Positions 1 through 7,475 of a stretch of DNA of 18,755 bases are shown here, one piece after another. Under the pieces are notes generated by a model that was not told where the DNA came from, searched no databases, and worked only from the letters and a program-made list of their open reading frames with translations. How positions within the stretch are numbered: position 1 is the first letter of the stretch; every line of letters begins with the position of its first letter. Position numbers and translations under genes: made by a program. This DNA comes from an uncultured Cellvibrio sp. (GTDB lineage: Bacteria > Pseudomonadota > Gammaproteobacteria > Pseudomonadales > Cellvibrionaceae), in contig CAMLRJ010000013.1 in assembly GCA_946482345.1 (NCBI GenBank), positions 1 through 18,755 on the forward strand, in the 5' to 3' direction.

Positions 1-92
1 ACAAGTATTTCATCGCAAGAAAAAGACGGGCAGTATAAGCGCTATTACAAAACTGTTAACGCCGGAATTTAAAAAATGTCAGGAATTTGTTT

Positions 93-923
93 ATGCCATC
101 AAAGTTGTTAATAACACAGGCAAGGTCGCCTCTGGGACAATCCCTGTTGAGTTTGCTGACAGAGTTTTTGTCATCCAGTGTTGGATTACAGCTGTGGGCT
201 GATGATCAAGATAAAGAGGATATAGTTTGCGCGTTAAATATCGCCATGTTGAATGACGATGTTGATTCAGCGCTATCCGATACTCGACAGATTGCGCAAT
301 TTTGTTCAGTCAATAATATCCCGTTAATTCATTTGTCGAGCTATCAGGTTTTTGGGGCAGATAAAAAAAATGTGCACAATGAAAAAGATCAGCCTGTGCA
401 TCATGAGTCAGTTGCCAATCCCTGGCTGGAAGCTGAAGAGCTGGTGATTTCGCAAATAAAAAAGCACATGATTTTGCGTAGCAGCTGGTTGATAGCATCA
501 CGTGGAAATAATCCATTGACCCGATTGTTGTCTGCTTTTTTGGATGGAGCCCAGGTTGAAGTACACCCGGGATTGCGCGGGGCGCCAACATCAATAGAAG
601 ATTTCGCCAGAGTAATAGCGGCAATTGTGAAACAAATATTATGCAATGCAGATAATTGGGGTGTTATGCATTATTGCTCCAGTGATCATTGCAGCGAAGA
701 GGAATTTGCCGAACAAGTGCTGCAGTATTTAATTCAATATCAATTGCTAACCGCCGAACCCAGTTTGCAATTGATTGACTCTGATGAAGAGGAACATACC
801 AGCGCTATTTTGGGATGCAGGCGTTTACGCGATGGTTTTGGTATTCAGGCGCGAAGTTGGCGACCTAATTTACTGTTGTTAATCAAAGAATGGCTGGCGC
901 AACGCAATCAATCAGGAAGTTGA
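93..923 (+). CDS. RmlD-like NAD-dependent epimerase/dehydratase-fold protein, apparently degenerate
   Basis: 276-residue protein resembling dTDP-4-dehydrorhamnose reductase (RmlD) of the extended SDR superfamily. What points there is the order of a Rossmann-like N-terminus (KLLITQARSPLG, residues 4-15), the strand plus LSSYQVFG (81-88, where RmlD has STDYVFDG), acidic NEKDQPV, the LRSSWL strand (128-133) and a substrate-domain-like GLRGAPTSIEDFARVI. Key residues are missing: the GxxGxxG nucleotide loop keeps only its last glycine, and the YxxxK catalytic pair appears to be WxxxE (W111, E115). It may therefore not be an active reductase. I chose ATG 93 because AGGAA at 81-85 lies 7 nt upstream; a TTG two codons earlier is also in frame. 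The TGA stop shares a base with the most likely start of the next gene, so the two are probably translationally coupled. Family fold fairly sure, function unknown. Confidence 0.75.
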   Translation: MPSKLLITQARSPLGQSLLSLLTEFLSSSVGLQLWADDQDKEDIVCALNIAMLNDDVDSALSDTRQIAQFCSVNNIPLIHLSSYQVFGADKKNVHNEKDQPVHHESVANPWLEAEELVISQIKKHMILRSSWLIASRGNNPLTRLLSAFLDGAQVEVHPGLRGAPTSIEDFARVIAAIVKQILCNADNWGVMHYCSSDHCSEEEFAEQVLQYLIQYQLLTAEPSLQLIDSDEEEHTSAILGCRRLRDGFGIQARSWRPNLLLLIKEWLAQRNQSGS

Positions 924-2689
924 TGAAACCCATGAATTATTATCTTATCGGTGCTTGCTTATTGCTGGTTGTGGTTTTTTATTGGTTTGTCACCAACGCC
1001 TTCAGTTTTTCATCTGGCCATAAATTTTTATTTCGAAAAATTTACAGTGAAGACGCCAGTGTGTATCCAACACGAAAATCTGTTTATGAATTAACGCCTC
1101 TGATACAGGGAAATATTTATAGGCCTAATTATTTTTATTGGCCAGAGCGCAATCAATATTTGATTAAGACCTATATTGAATTTGAAAATGAAATGGATAT
1201 GGAAAGCGGCTGGTCTGATCGAAAACATCCGGTTCACCGCTACCTGTTGATCAATCACCAAGGCAAAATGGAAGCCAGTTTTGATACGAATGTTAATTTC
1301 TCGCGTGTTAGCGGAATTTTTTTCGCGCCGGATTTTTACGTGGATTGGCTGGCCTCAGGTTCGGCAGAACCAAAAAGTTACGCGCAAATAATCAACCGGA
1401 ATTTGGATCTATCTCAATCCGATTTTATAAAAGCCTTTCGTGAATGGTATGCGCAGGCGGATTACATAGAGTATGTCAATCTACGTATGTCAGGTGATGA
1501 TCTGTATGAGTCAGGTGTTGTCTTCAAGATTAAGGGTGAATGGATAATGCTCTTGTCTGGACTCAATCAAGATTATATGTCAAGCGACCATAATGATGTG
1601 AATCTTAAGACTGGAATTTGGGATCAAATTTATCGGGTGAGTTTTGATTATTACGATAAACCACAAGACTATCCACAATCACCGGCACTTATGCAGTTGA
1701 TTCCACTGGAGTCGGATATTGAAGACCCCCATATATTTCGGAACTATCCCGGTGCTGGTGATATTAAGGTCGTTAAATTCGAAAAGACTCATTCTGAATC
1801 TTTATTCGATAGTGTTGGTGTTGTTCACGTCAGTGCAAGACTAAAAGGGTGCAAAATAAAATTCAAAATTCCAGATGTTCACAAGTTATCGATTTGGCCC
1901 ATTTATAATTTGGGTGTGCGTAAATTCAAGTTGATTAATGCATCAGCAGAAAACCCACTTGAATTTTTAGAGGTAACACAAAACTCAGGTAGTTTCGGCC
2001 AATTACGCGAAGGCTTGGGTATTTATACGCTAACGGAAAGGCAGGGCGAGAATTTTTCGGTTGTCAGTGATTTACCCGAAGGCATCTCTGAAAAACGATT
2101 TAACCAACTGCCAATTAATTTACAAAAAGCATTGATACGCTCTGATACTGCCCATACGTTAATTTTTGATGATTATGAAATTAACCAATGGATCCCTGAA
2201 ATTGAATTATTAAAAAATCTGCAGTATTTAAAAATAAAAGGTGGGCTGACGCAGCTTCCCGAGAGTATCAGCAAACTTTCAAAACTGGAAATGTTGAATT
2301 TATCCATGAATAAGATTGGCAAGTTACCTGCCAGTTTTAGTCAGCTAAAAAATTTGCGTCATCTCGATTTGAGTTTTACCGAACTAAAACAGTTTCCTGC
2401 TGAGGTTTTGGAATTGCCAGAGTTGCGCAAGTTGGATCTCGGGCATAATCCATTTACTGAAATTCCACCTGAAATTGCCCAACTCAAACATTTAATTGGT
2501 TTGGATTTATCGGGTGCGCAGATAAAATCACTGCCTGATTCAATGGCTGATATGAAACAATTAACCATTTCAACGGGTCAATACAGTGATTTCCATCGAC
2601 AATTTCCTGAAAAGTTTCAGCATTTGTTTGTCAACAAAATGCCAGGCTATGGGAATTATATTAATGACAAGAAAAATTCTACTGAATAA
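923..2689 (+). CDS. membrane-anchored leucine-rich-repeat protein of unknown function
   Basis: 588 residues. One hydrophobic segment near residues 5-24 (YYLIGACLLLVVVFYWFV) looks like an uncleaved signal anchor, placing the rest in the periplasm or outside. About 400 residues of unrecognised sequence follow, rich in Tyr, Asp and Phe. From about residue 430 come five consecutive leucine-rich repeats, four of them exactly 23 residues long, of the form LxxLxxLDLSxNxIxxLPxxIxx, then a short tail. LRRs usually bind protein partners; no catalytic domain is visible. The start is uncertain: ATG 923 overlaps the upstream TGA but AGGAAG (914-919) is only 3 nt away, ATG 932 has 12 nt spacing, and ATG 890 would overlap the upstream gene by 34 bases. 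The next gene starts 14 bp downstream. CDS certain, function unknown. Confidence 0.85.
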   Translation: MKPMNYYLIGACLLLVVVFYWFVTNAFSFSSGHKFLFRKIYSEDASVYPTRKSVYELTPLIQGNIYRPNYFYWPERNQYLIKTYIEFENEMDMESGWSDRKHPVHRYLLINHQGKMEASFDTNVNFSRVSGIFFAPDFYVDWLASGSAEPKSYAQIINRNLDLSQSDFIKAFREWYAQADYIEYVNLRMSGDDLYESGVVFKIKGEWIMLLSGLNQDYMSSDHNDVNLKTGIWDQIYRVSFDYYDKPQDYPQSPALMQLIPLESDIEDPHIFRNYPGAGDIKVVKFEKTHSESLFDSVGVVHVSARLKGCKIKFKIPDVHKLSIWPIYNLGVRKFKLINASAENPLEFLEVTQNSGSFGQLREGLGIYTLTERQGENFSVVSDLPEGISEKRFNQLPINLQKALIRSDTAHTLIFDDYEINQWIPEIELLKNLQYLKIKGGLTQLPESISKLSKLEMLNLSMNKIGKLPASFSQLKNLRHLDLSFTELKQFPAEVLELPELRKLDLGHNPFTEIPPEIAQLKHLIGLDLSGAQIKSLPDSMADMKQLTISTGQYSDFHRQFPEKFQHLFVNKMPGYGNYINDKKNSTE

Positions 2690-2703
2690 CAACAGAATCA
2701 AAA

Positions 2704-3435
2704 ATGAAAATTATTGAAAGTGCACAGAATGCTCGCTACAAATTGTTTAAATCCCTGTTGTCTGCAAAAGGGATTCGACAAGAGCAGCTGTTTATTTTGT
2801 CGGGCAGAAAGTTGGTTGAAGAATCCATTCAGCAAAGACATGAATTGATTGATTGGGAAATTGTGACGGACGGTTGCCAATCAATGACGAATTTATCCAG
2901 CGATAACATCATTCATTTGCCTAATAGCTTGTTTAAAGAGTTGGATGTGTTGGGGACTTATCATAATCTGTTGATTATGAAGTTGCCGTCATTTCAGCAA
3001 GGTGACCTGGATGTATTGCCAACATCTGCAGAATTGATTTTGCCTTTGAGTGATCCCGGTAATTTGGGTGCAATGATTCGCTCGGCAATTGCTTTCGGCA
3101 TAAAAAAAATCTGGTTAACAAAAGAAGCGGCACATCCATTCCTGCCTAAAGCGATTAAAGCCAGTAGCGGGGCTTGTTTTCTGGCTGAGTTTTATTTGGC
3201 ACCTTCTATCCGGGATATAAAATCTTCTTGTATCGCGTTGGATGCTGGTGGCGAAAATATCCAAACTTTTTCCTGGCCAAAAAGTTTTCGGTTGTTGGTG
3301 GGCGAAGAAGGGCGTGGAGTTCCTTCTGAAATTCCTATAGTGCCGATCGCTATAGTGATGGAACCGGGGGTGGAGTCGCTCAATGCAACGGTTGCTATGA
3401 GCCTGGCTTTGTATCAATGGAAGTTAACTTGCTGA
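2704..3435 (+). CDS. SpoU/TrmH-family RNA 2'-O-methyltransferase
   Basis: 243 residues, the usual length for this family. The C-terminal SPOUT domain carries all three family motifs: motif 1 SDPGNLGAMIRSA (116-128, with N120 and R126), motif 2 LLVGEEGRGVP (197-207) and motif 3 MEPGVESLNATVAMSLALY (219-237). These form the knotted S-adenosylmethionine site and the dimer interface. The N-terminal 100 residues (SAQNARYKLFKSLLSAKGIRQEQLFILSGRKLVEE) match the substrate-binding domain found in SpoU enzymes, which methylate ribose 2'-OH in rRNA or tRNA. The target nucleotide cannot be told from sequence, so I give no symbol. It lies 14 bp after the LRR gene, probably in the same transcript. No strong Shine-Dalgarno sequence is visible before ATG 2704. 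Its TGA is immediately followed by the stop of an opposing gene. Confidence 0.9.
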   Translation: MKIIESAQNARYKLFKSLLSAKGIRQEQLFILSGRKLVEESIQQRHELIDWEIVTDGCQSMTNLSSDNIIHLPNSLFKELDVLGTYHNLLIMKLPSFQQGDLDVLPTSAELILPLSDPGNLGAMIRSAIAFGIKKIWLTKEAAHPFLPKAIKASSGACFLAEFYLAPSIRDIKSSCIALDAGGENIQTFSWPKSFRLLVGEEGRGVPSEIPIVPIAIVMEPGVESLNATVAMSLALYQWKLTC

Positions 3436-3651
3436 TTAAAATTCAGTAAATTTTCCGGCTTTACAATATTTCCACGCCAGCAGTACACCCAAAATTCCGA
3501 AAACAGCGGATTCAGGATGGAGCAATACAAACAGGATATTGCCAATAATAAACAAATGAACAAGCCTTAGATTGGTTTCTTCATGTCGCGTGTAGAAGTG
3601 GGTGCTAATAACGGAAAGTTGTAATTTGATACTTTGTATTAACCATTTCAT
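3436..3651 (-). CDS. small hypothetical membrane protein
   Basis: 71 residues. After a basic N-terminal stretch there are two hydrophobic segments, LVHLFIIGNILFVLLH (about 30-45) and SAVFGILGVLLAWKY (about 48-62), and a lysine-bearing C-terminus, so it should be a two-helix inner-membrane protein. The ATG is preceded on the - strand by GAGGG at a workable distance, which with the membrane pattern supports a real gene. It is convergent with the methyltransferase gene, the two stop codons being directly adjacent. I recognise no family. Confidence 0.6.
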   Translation of the reverse strand: MKWLIQSIKLQLSVISTHFYTRHEETNLRLVHLFIIGNILFVLLHPESAVFGILGVLLAWKYCKAGKFTEF

Positions 3652-3920
3652 AGAAAGCCCTCATAAATGTACTTCGGCTGTTTCTGTCGCGAAAGATTTG
3701 TTGGCATCAAAAATTTTGCTGTCATCAAAAGTGTCGTCATTTTCCAAGTGTAGGATAAATTTGTTACAAGTTACCACATAAGTTTTGTTTTTGTATTAAA
3801 TTTATAAGAGCTAATTTTTTATGCCAATAGGTGATTTAGAAAATCATCTACAGCACTGTTGCGATTTGGCAGATGAGTGCACAAAAAATAATGTTGAGTA
3901 CAACTTTTACAGGTATCCAG
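3652..3920. other. 269-bp AT-rich intergenic stretch
   Basis: This lies between the divergent small membrane protein gene and the Rid-fold lipoprotein gene and should hold promoters for both. A TATAAG at 3803-3808 could be a -10 element, but I find no convincing -35 at the right distance. The word CATCAAAA occurs twice between about 3704 and 3730. A short ORF opens at ATG 3821 (see findings); I do not annotate it as a gene. Confidence 0.4.
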
Positions 3921-4385
3921 ATGAACCATACGAAAACAACATGCAGGTTTTTACCAAAAATATTTCTGAAATTCATTCTGCTGTTTATTACAGCAGGCTT
4001 GATATCGGCTTGTGCAAGTGTTGCAGATGAAAAAATAGTGCGCCATCAAATTCATCCATGGGAAGTGGATATTGGCTATTCACAAGTCGTGAAGCACGGA
4101 AATGTGTTCTATTTTTCGGGTGTTACTTGCGGTGGGCCTACGGATGAAGCAGCCTTGCCCATGTGTTATCAGGCGCTGGATGATGTGTTGCAAAAAATGC
4201 ATCTCACACGCGAAAAAATTATTCAAGAGACAATTTATGTGCGGGATATTGAGTCATTGAAGCGACAAATTCCTTTCAGAAAAAAATGGTACGGAGAACA
4301 TTTTCCCGCAGCTACCTGGGTTCAGGTTGACAGGTTGTATGATGAATCGCACAGGTTTGAAATAGAGTTAGTTGTTAGCGAGTAG
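3921..4385 (+). CDS. lipoprotein with Rid (YjgF/YER057c/UK114) fold, catalytic Arg absent
   Basis: 154 residues from ATG 3921, preceded by ACAGG 7 nt upstream. Residues 13-31 form a hydrophobic signal ending in a lipobox, ISAC, with the modified Cys at 31; Ala at +2 predicts an outer-membrane lipoprotein. The mature part matches Rid proteins: VVKHGNVFYFSGVTCGG (56-72), a helix QALDDVLQKM, strand IIQETIYVRDIESL, and the signature HFPAATWVQVDRL...FEIEL (128-150). RidA deaminates reactive enamines/imines using an arginine in PARS; here the same position is Ala131 (PAAT), while the late Glu (149) is kept. Deaminase activity is therefore unlikely and a lipid anchor is unusual for this normally cytosolic family. 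An in-frame ATG at 3873 is possible but would bury the signal peptide. Confidence 0.8.
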   Translation: MNHTKTTCRFLPKIFLKFILLFITAGLISACASVADEKIVRHQIHPWEVDIGYSQVVKHGNVFYFSGVTCGGPTDEAALPMCYQALDDVLQKMHLTREKIIQETIYVRDIESLKRQIPFRKKWYGEHFPAATWVQVDRLYDESHRFEIELVVSE

Positions 4386-4399
4386 TATTTTTTCGTTCA

Positions 4400-4433
4400 A
4401 CAAAAAAGCGAACCATTTGGTTCGCTTTTTTGT
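4400..4433. terminator. perfect bidirectional Rho-independent terminator
   Basis: Arms 4400-4414 and 4419-4433 are perfect 15-bp inverted complements around the 4-base loop ATTT. The GC part is GCGAACC/GGTTCGC and the outer part is A6 on one side and T6 on the other, so a U-tract follows the hairpin on either strand. It lies 14 bp after the Rid-lipoprotein stop and 23 bp past the fabB stop, serving both convergent genes. Confidence 0.93.
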
Positions 4434-4456
4434 AATGCAATATCGCGGGAAAAAAA

Positions 4457-5668
4457 TCACACTTTTTGGAAAACCAATGTTGCGTTAGTGCCACCAAAAC
4501 CAAAACTGTTGGACATAACACGGTTGAGTTTCACATTATCCTGACGCTTCAGCACAATCGGCATACCTTCCGCTTCAGGGTCGAGAGTTTCAATATTGGC
4601 TGATGCGCAGATAAAATCGTGCTGCATCATCAACAAACTGTAAATCGCTTCTTGTACGCCGGTTGCACCCAAACTGTGTCCGGTTAAGGATTTGGTTGAG
4701 CTAATGGCTGGAATTTTTTCGCCAAAGGTTTCTTTAACGGCCTTGAGTTCCGCAAGATCGCCCACCGGAGTTGATGTGCCATGAGAGTTGATGTAATCAA
4801 TATCGCCTGTGACAGTTGCCAATGCTTGTTTCATACAGCGCACAGCACCTTCACCTGATGGCGCAACCATATCGTAACCATCGGATGTTGCCCCATAACC
4901 GACTAACTCGGCATAAATTTTTGCACCGCGGGCTTTTGCGTGTTCATATTCTTCGAGCACCAGGCAGCCGCCGCCGCCTGCAATCACAAATCCATCGCGG
5001 TTGGCATCGTATGCGCGCGAGGCTTTGTCAGGCGTGTCGTTATATTTGGTTGATAGTGCGCCCATGGCATCAAAGAGTGCGGTGAGCGTCCAATGTTCTT
5101 CTTCGCCCCCGCCAGCGAAAACAATATCTTGTTTGCCAAGTTGTATCAGTTCCATCGCATTACCCACGCAGTGAGCGCTGGTAGCACAGGCAGATGAAAT
5201 CGAATAGTTAACGCCTTTGATTTTAAATGGTGTCGCCAGACACGCGGAGGTTGTACTGCCCATTGTCTGGGTGACACGATAAGGACCAACACGTTTCAAA
5301 CCTTTTTCGCGCAGGATATCGGCAGCCTCAACCAGATTCATGGAAGAGGCACCACCTGAACCCATAATAATGCCCGAACGTTCATTCGAAACCTGATCGT
5401 CGGAAAGGCCGGAATCAGCAATCGCTTGTTGCATGGAAAGATAAGCGTAGGCGGCAGCATGACCCATAAAGCGCAACACTTTTCGATCAATCAAACTTGC
5501 CAGATCAATATCAATAGAGCCTGCAACCAAACTGCGAAAGCCTTTCTCTTTATAGCTTTCCTGGAATTTGATTCCGGAGCGACCGGCACGTAACGAATCC
5601 AGTACAGCAGAAATATTATTGCCCAGACAGGACACAATCCCCATTCCGGTTACAACAACGCGTTTCAT
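4457..5668 (-). CDS. fabB: 3-oxoacyl-ACP synthase I (KAS I)
   Basis: FabB condenses malonyl-ACP with acyl-ACP and is needed to elongate the cis-unsaturated intermediate made by FabA. The protein is 403 residues (E. coli 406). The catalytic triad is visible: Cys161 in [11 protein letters not shown], His296 in [11 protein letters not shown], and His331 with Lys326 in [14 protein letters not shown]. The C-terminal [14 protein letters not shown] is also typical. I start at ATG 5668 ([16 protein letters not shown]), which has GAGG 7 nt upstream and aligns with the family; a 12-residue longer frame adds nothing recognisable. It follows fabA by 53 bp on the same strand, the normal fabAB operon. It also provides the elongation steps that BioC and BioH exploit for pimeloyl-ACP. 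Confidence 0.97.
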   Translation of the reverse strand: MKRVVVTGMGIVSCLGNNISAVLDSLRAGRSGIKFQESYKEKGFRSLVAGSIDIDLASLIDRKVLRFMGHAAAYAYLSMQQAIADSGLSDDQVSNERSGIIMGSGGASSMNLVEAADILREKGLKRVGPYRVTQTMGSTTSACLATPFKIKGVNYSISSACATSAHCVGNAMELIQLGKQDIVFAGGGEEEHWTLTALFDAMGALSTKYNDTPDKASRAYDANRDGFVIAGGGGCLVLEEYEHAKARGAKIYAELVGYGATSDGYDMVAPSGEGAVRCMKQALATVTGDIDYINSHGTSTPVGDLAELKAVKETFGEKIPAISSTKSLTGHSLGATGVQEAIYSLLMMQHDFICASANIETLDPEAEGMPIVLKRQDNVKLNRVMSNSFGFGGTNATLVFQKV

Positions 5669-5721
5669 AGGCAACCTCGTGTTTAACTTACAAACTGTAT
5701 GCAATTCTTGTCGAATTAGAA

Positions 5722-6246
5722 TTAAAAAATATCAGTGTTTTGAAATAGTCCCACGCGTAAATCGTGAGCGAAATAGATGTCTTTGCCATCGCAGGATACG
5801 CGGCCATCGGCAATTCCCATAATCAATTTGCGTTCGATAACACGCTTGAGATTGATGTGATAGGTGATCTTTTTGGCTGTTGGCAGTATTTGCCCGGTAA
5901 ATTTTACTTCCCCGCAGCCCAGTGCACGTCCACGACCGGGATTGCCTCGCCAGCCAAGATAGAACCCGACCAGCTGCCACATGGCATCAAGCCCCAGGCA
6001 ACCTGGCATGACAGGGTCGCCGGGAAAGTGACATGTAAAAAACCATAAATCAGGCTTGATATCCAGCTCGGCCACTATCTCGCCTTTACCATATTCGCCA
6101 CCGTTACTGCTGATGTGTGCAATACGATCAAGCATCAACATATTAGGCATGGGTAATTGCGCATTACCGGGGCCAAAAAGATTGCCCCTGCCGCATTCAA
6201 GCAGGTCTTCGTAACTGTAAGAAGGCTTGGGTGAAAAAGGTGTCAT
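5722..6246 (-). CDS. fabA: 3-hydroxydecanoyl-ACP dehydratase/isomerase
   Basis: FabA dehydrates 3-hydroxydecanoyl-ACP and isomerises trans-2- to cis-3-decenoyl-ACP, the branch point to unsaturated fatty acids. At 174 residues it is family length (E. coli 172). The hot-dog active site is intact: His73 in [14 protein letters not shown] and Asp87 in [40 protein letters not shown] and LIMGIADG are also near identical to E. coli as I recall it. The start at ATG 6246 gives the expected N-terminus ([16 protein letters not shown]). A promoter of its own is likely (6296-6323), and fabB follows in an operon. Confidence 0.97.
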   Translation of the reverse strand: MTPFSPKPSYSYEDLLECGRGNLFGPGNAQLPMPNMLMLDRIAHISSNGGEYGKGEIVAELDIKPDLWFFTCHFPGDPVMPGCLGLDAMWQLVGFYLGWRGNPGRGRALGCGEVKFTGQILPTAKKITYHINLKRVIERKLIMGIADGRVSCDGKDIYFAHDLRVGLFQNTDIF

Positions 6247-6295
6247 GTTATTATCCGTTGTTAATTTCTTGAGGCATTACGCACAAAAGGCCGCC

Positions 6296-6323
6296 ATTCT
6301 AAGGGTTTTGGTTTTTATGTCCA
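6296..6323 (-). promoter_or_regulatory. probable fabAB promoter with overlapping palindrome
   Basis: Read on the - strand there is TGGACA (6323-6318), a 16-bp spacer and TAGAAT (6301-6296), five of six matches to each sigma-70 hexamer, about 50 bp before the fabA start. A 13-bp palindrome CCAGT-TTG-ACTGG (6321-6333 on +) overlaps the -35 and could be a regulator site. It does not fit the FadR consensus as I know it (half-sites inverted), so I do not name the regulator. Confidence 0.5.
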
Positions 6324-6347
6324 GTTTGACTGGTTGTGCGATTGCAA

Positions 6348-7310
6348 TCAGTAGCTTCTGGCAAGTGAAAACTCAGCAAGTTCCTTCATGGCTTGAGTGT
6401 AGGCGTTGCCGTCAAGTTTGGAGATTTGATTCAGTGCAAAATTGACTTGCTGTTTGGCGCAATCAAGAGTGTAGGTCATGCCCCCTGTTGCCTGAACTAT
6501 TTGCAAAATTCTCGGTAACTGGCTGGCATCGCCTTTGCGGATTGCTTCCGCAATTAATTCCGCATCATCTTTGCTGGCGTTTTTCATGGCATGAATCAGA
6601 GGCAGGGTTGGCTTGCCTTCGGCCAGATCGTCCCCCACATTTTTCCCCAGAGTGGCGGCATCACTGGTGTAGTCCAGTGCATCGTCAACCAGCTGGAAAG
6701 CAATCCCGACATGTAATCCATACTGATGTAATGTTTTGCGCTGTTCGCTGGATGCGCCCGCAATTACGGCAGCAACTTCACATGCAGCAGCAAATAGCAC
6801 GGCGGTTTTTTTGTCGATCACCCGAAAATAGTTGGCTTCTGTGACCGAAGGGTCTTTGGCATTGACCAGCTGCTGAACTTCTCCTTCGGCAATTTGATTG
6901 GTGGTATTACTCAGTATCGCCATGACATCCATATTGCTGATGCTGACCATCATTTGAAACGCGCGCGAATAGAGAAAATCCCCCACTAATACACTGGGCG
7001 CATTTCCCCAATGGGCATTGGCTGTCGGGCGGCCACGGCGCAATTGGGACATATCCACAACATCATCATGCAGCAGCGTAGCGGTATGGATAAATTCTAT
7101 GATGGCAGCCAGGTCGATGTGGGACTTTCCTTTGTAGCCCAACGCATTGGCCGTCAGCAGAACCAGCAGAGGGCGAAGCCGTTTGCCGCCAGCCTCAACC
7201 AAATAATGCCCGATATTTTCGACCAGGCCGACATCGGAATGAAGTTGTTGAATAATCACCTGATTAACAGCAGTGAAGTCGTCTTGAACGATTTTATGAA
7301 AAGGCAGCAT
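6348..7310 (-). CDS. ispB: octaprenyl-type (all-trans) polyprenyl diphosphate synthase
   Basis: It extends farnesyl diphosphate with isopentenyl diphosphate to make the side chain of ubiquinone/menaquinone. The 320 residues (E. coli IspB 323) carry GGKRLRP (41-47), the first aspartate-rich motif LLHDDVVD (79-86), RRGRPTAN, GDFLYSRAFQMM, and the second motif FQLVDDALDY (205-214) followed by GKNVGDDLAEGKPTLPL. Chain length (C40 or other) is inferred from similarity only. I chose ATG 7310 because MLPFHKIVQDDFTAVN aligns with the E. coli N-terminus; no Shine-Dalgarno is evident, and ATG 7343 or TTG 7400 would lengthen it, the latter running into the biotin operator. It precedes fabA by 101 bp and may read through into fabAB. 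Confidence 0.93.
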   Translation of the reverse strand: MLPFHKIVQDDFTAVNQVIIQQLHSDVGLVENIGHYLVEAGGKRLRPLLVLLTANALGYKGKSHIDLAAIIEFIHTATLLHDDVVDMSQLRRGRPTANAHWGNAPSVLVGDFLYSRAFQMMVSISNMDVMAILSNTTNQIAEGEVQQLVNAKDPSVTEANYFRVIDKKTAVLFAAACEVAAVIAGASSEQRKTLHQYGLHVGIAFQLVDDALDYTSDAATLGKNVGDDLAEGKPTLPLIHAMKNASKDDAELIAEAIRKGDASQLPRILQIVQATGGMTYTLDCAKQQVNFALNQISKLDGNAYTQAMKELAEFSLARSY

Positions 7311-7389
7311 AGGAATTTTGAGCCGAAAAAAATAATTGGCCATGCTATCAGCTTGAGAAAAATTTGGGCAGGCGTGATGGAGTGCATGG

Positions 7390-7422
7390 CTGTCAACCAA
7401 TTCGCAAATAATTGGTTGACAG
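7390..7422. promoter_or_regulatory. BirA operator (biotin box) of the bio operon
   Basis: Half-sites CTGTCAACC (7390-7398) and GGTTGACAG (7414-7422) are perfect inverted complements separated by 15 bp, and the symmetry continues inward to AATT, giving 13-bp perfect arms around CGCAAAT. This matches the BirA consensus TTGTNAACC-N15-GGTTNACAA known from gammaproteobacteria. BirA dimers carrying biotinoyl-AMP bind such sites and repress bio genes when biotin is plentiful. It lies 54 bp before bioB and also just upstream of divergent ispB. Confidence 0.9.
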
Positions 7423-7443
7423 CGAAGTTCCGCTGGCTAATAT
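7416..7443 (+). promoter_or_regulatory. bioB promoter embedded in the BirA operator
   Basis: A consensus -35 TTGACA (7416-7421) lies inside the right half of the BirA operator; a 16-bp spacer leads to TAATAT (7438-7443), four of six matches to the -10. Transcription would start near 7450, leaving a leader of about 25 nt with GGAG (7463-7466) before ATG 7476. BirA would block RNA polymerase directly. The mirror-image TTGACA of the left half has no good -10 on the - strand. Confidence 0.75.
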
Positions 7444-7475
7444 GACGGCTAGTCCTTTTGTTGGAGCAGTCCTGC

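Noticed and set aside
1..72. Possible C-terminal end of an upstream gene (frame 1 ends in TAA at 70-72, 20 bp before the first gene).
   Set aside because: All three forward frames are open at the window edge for 36 bases or more, and none gives a recognisable protein tail, so no frame can be preferred.
6227..6445. + strand ORF with a lipobox-like LTGC.
   Set aside because: It overlaps the fabA start and the ispB end on the other strand and has no Shine-Dalgarno; the hydrophobic stretch comes from the AT-rich promoter region.
7374..7396. Mirror-image TTGACA as a promoter for ispB on the - strand.
   Set aside because: No acceptable -10 hexamer lies 16-18 bp beyond it on that strand.
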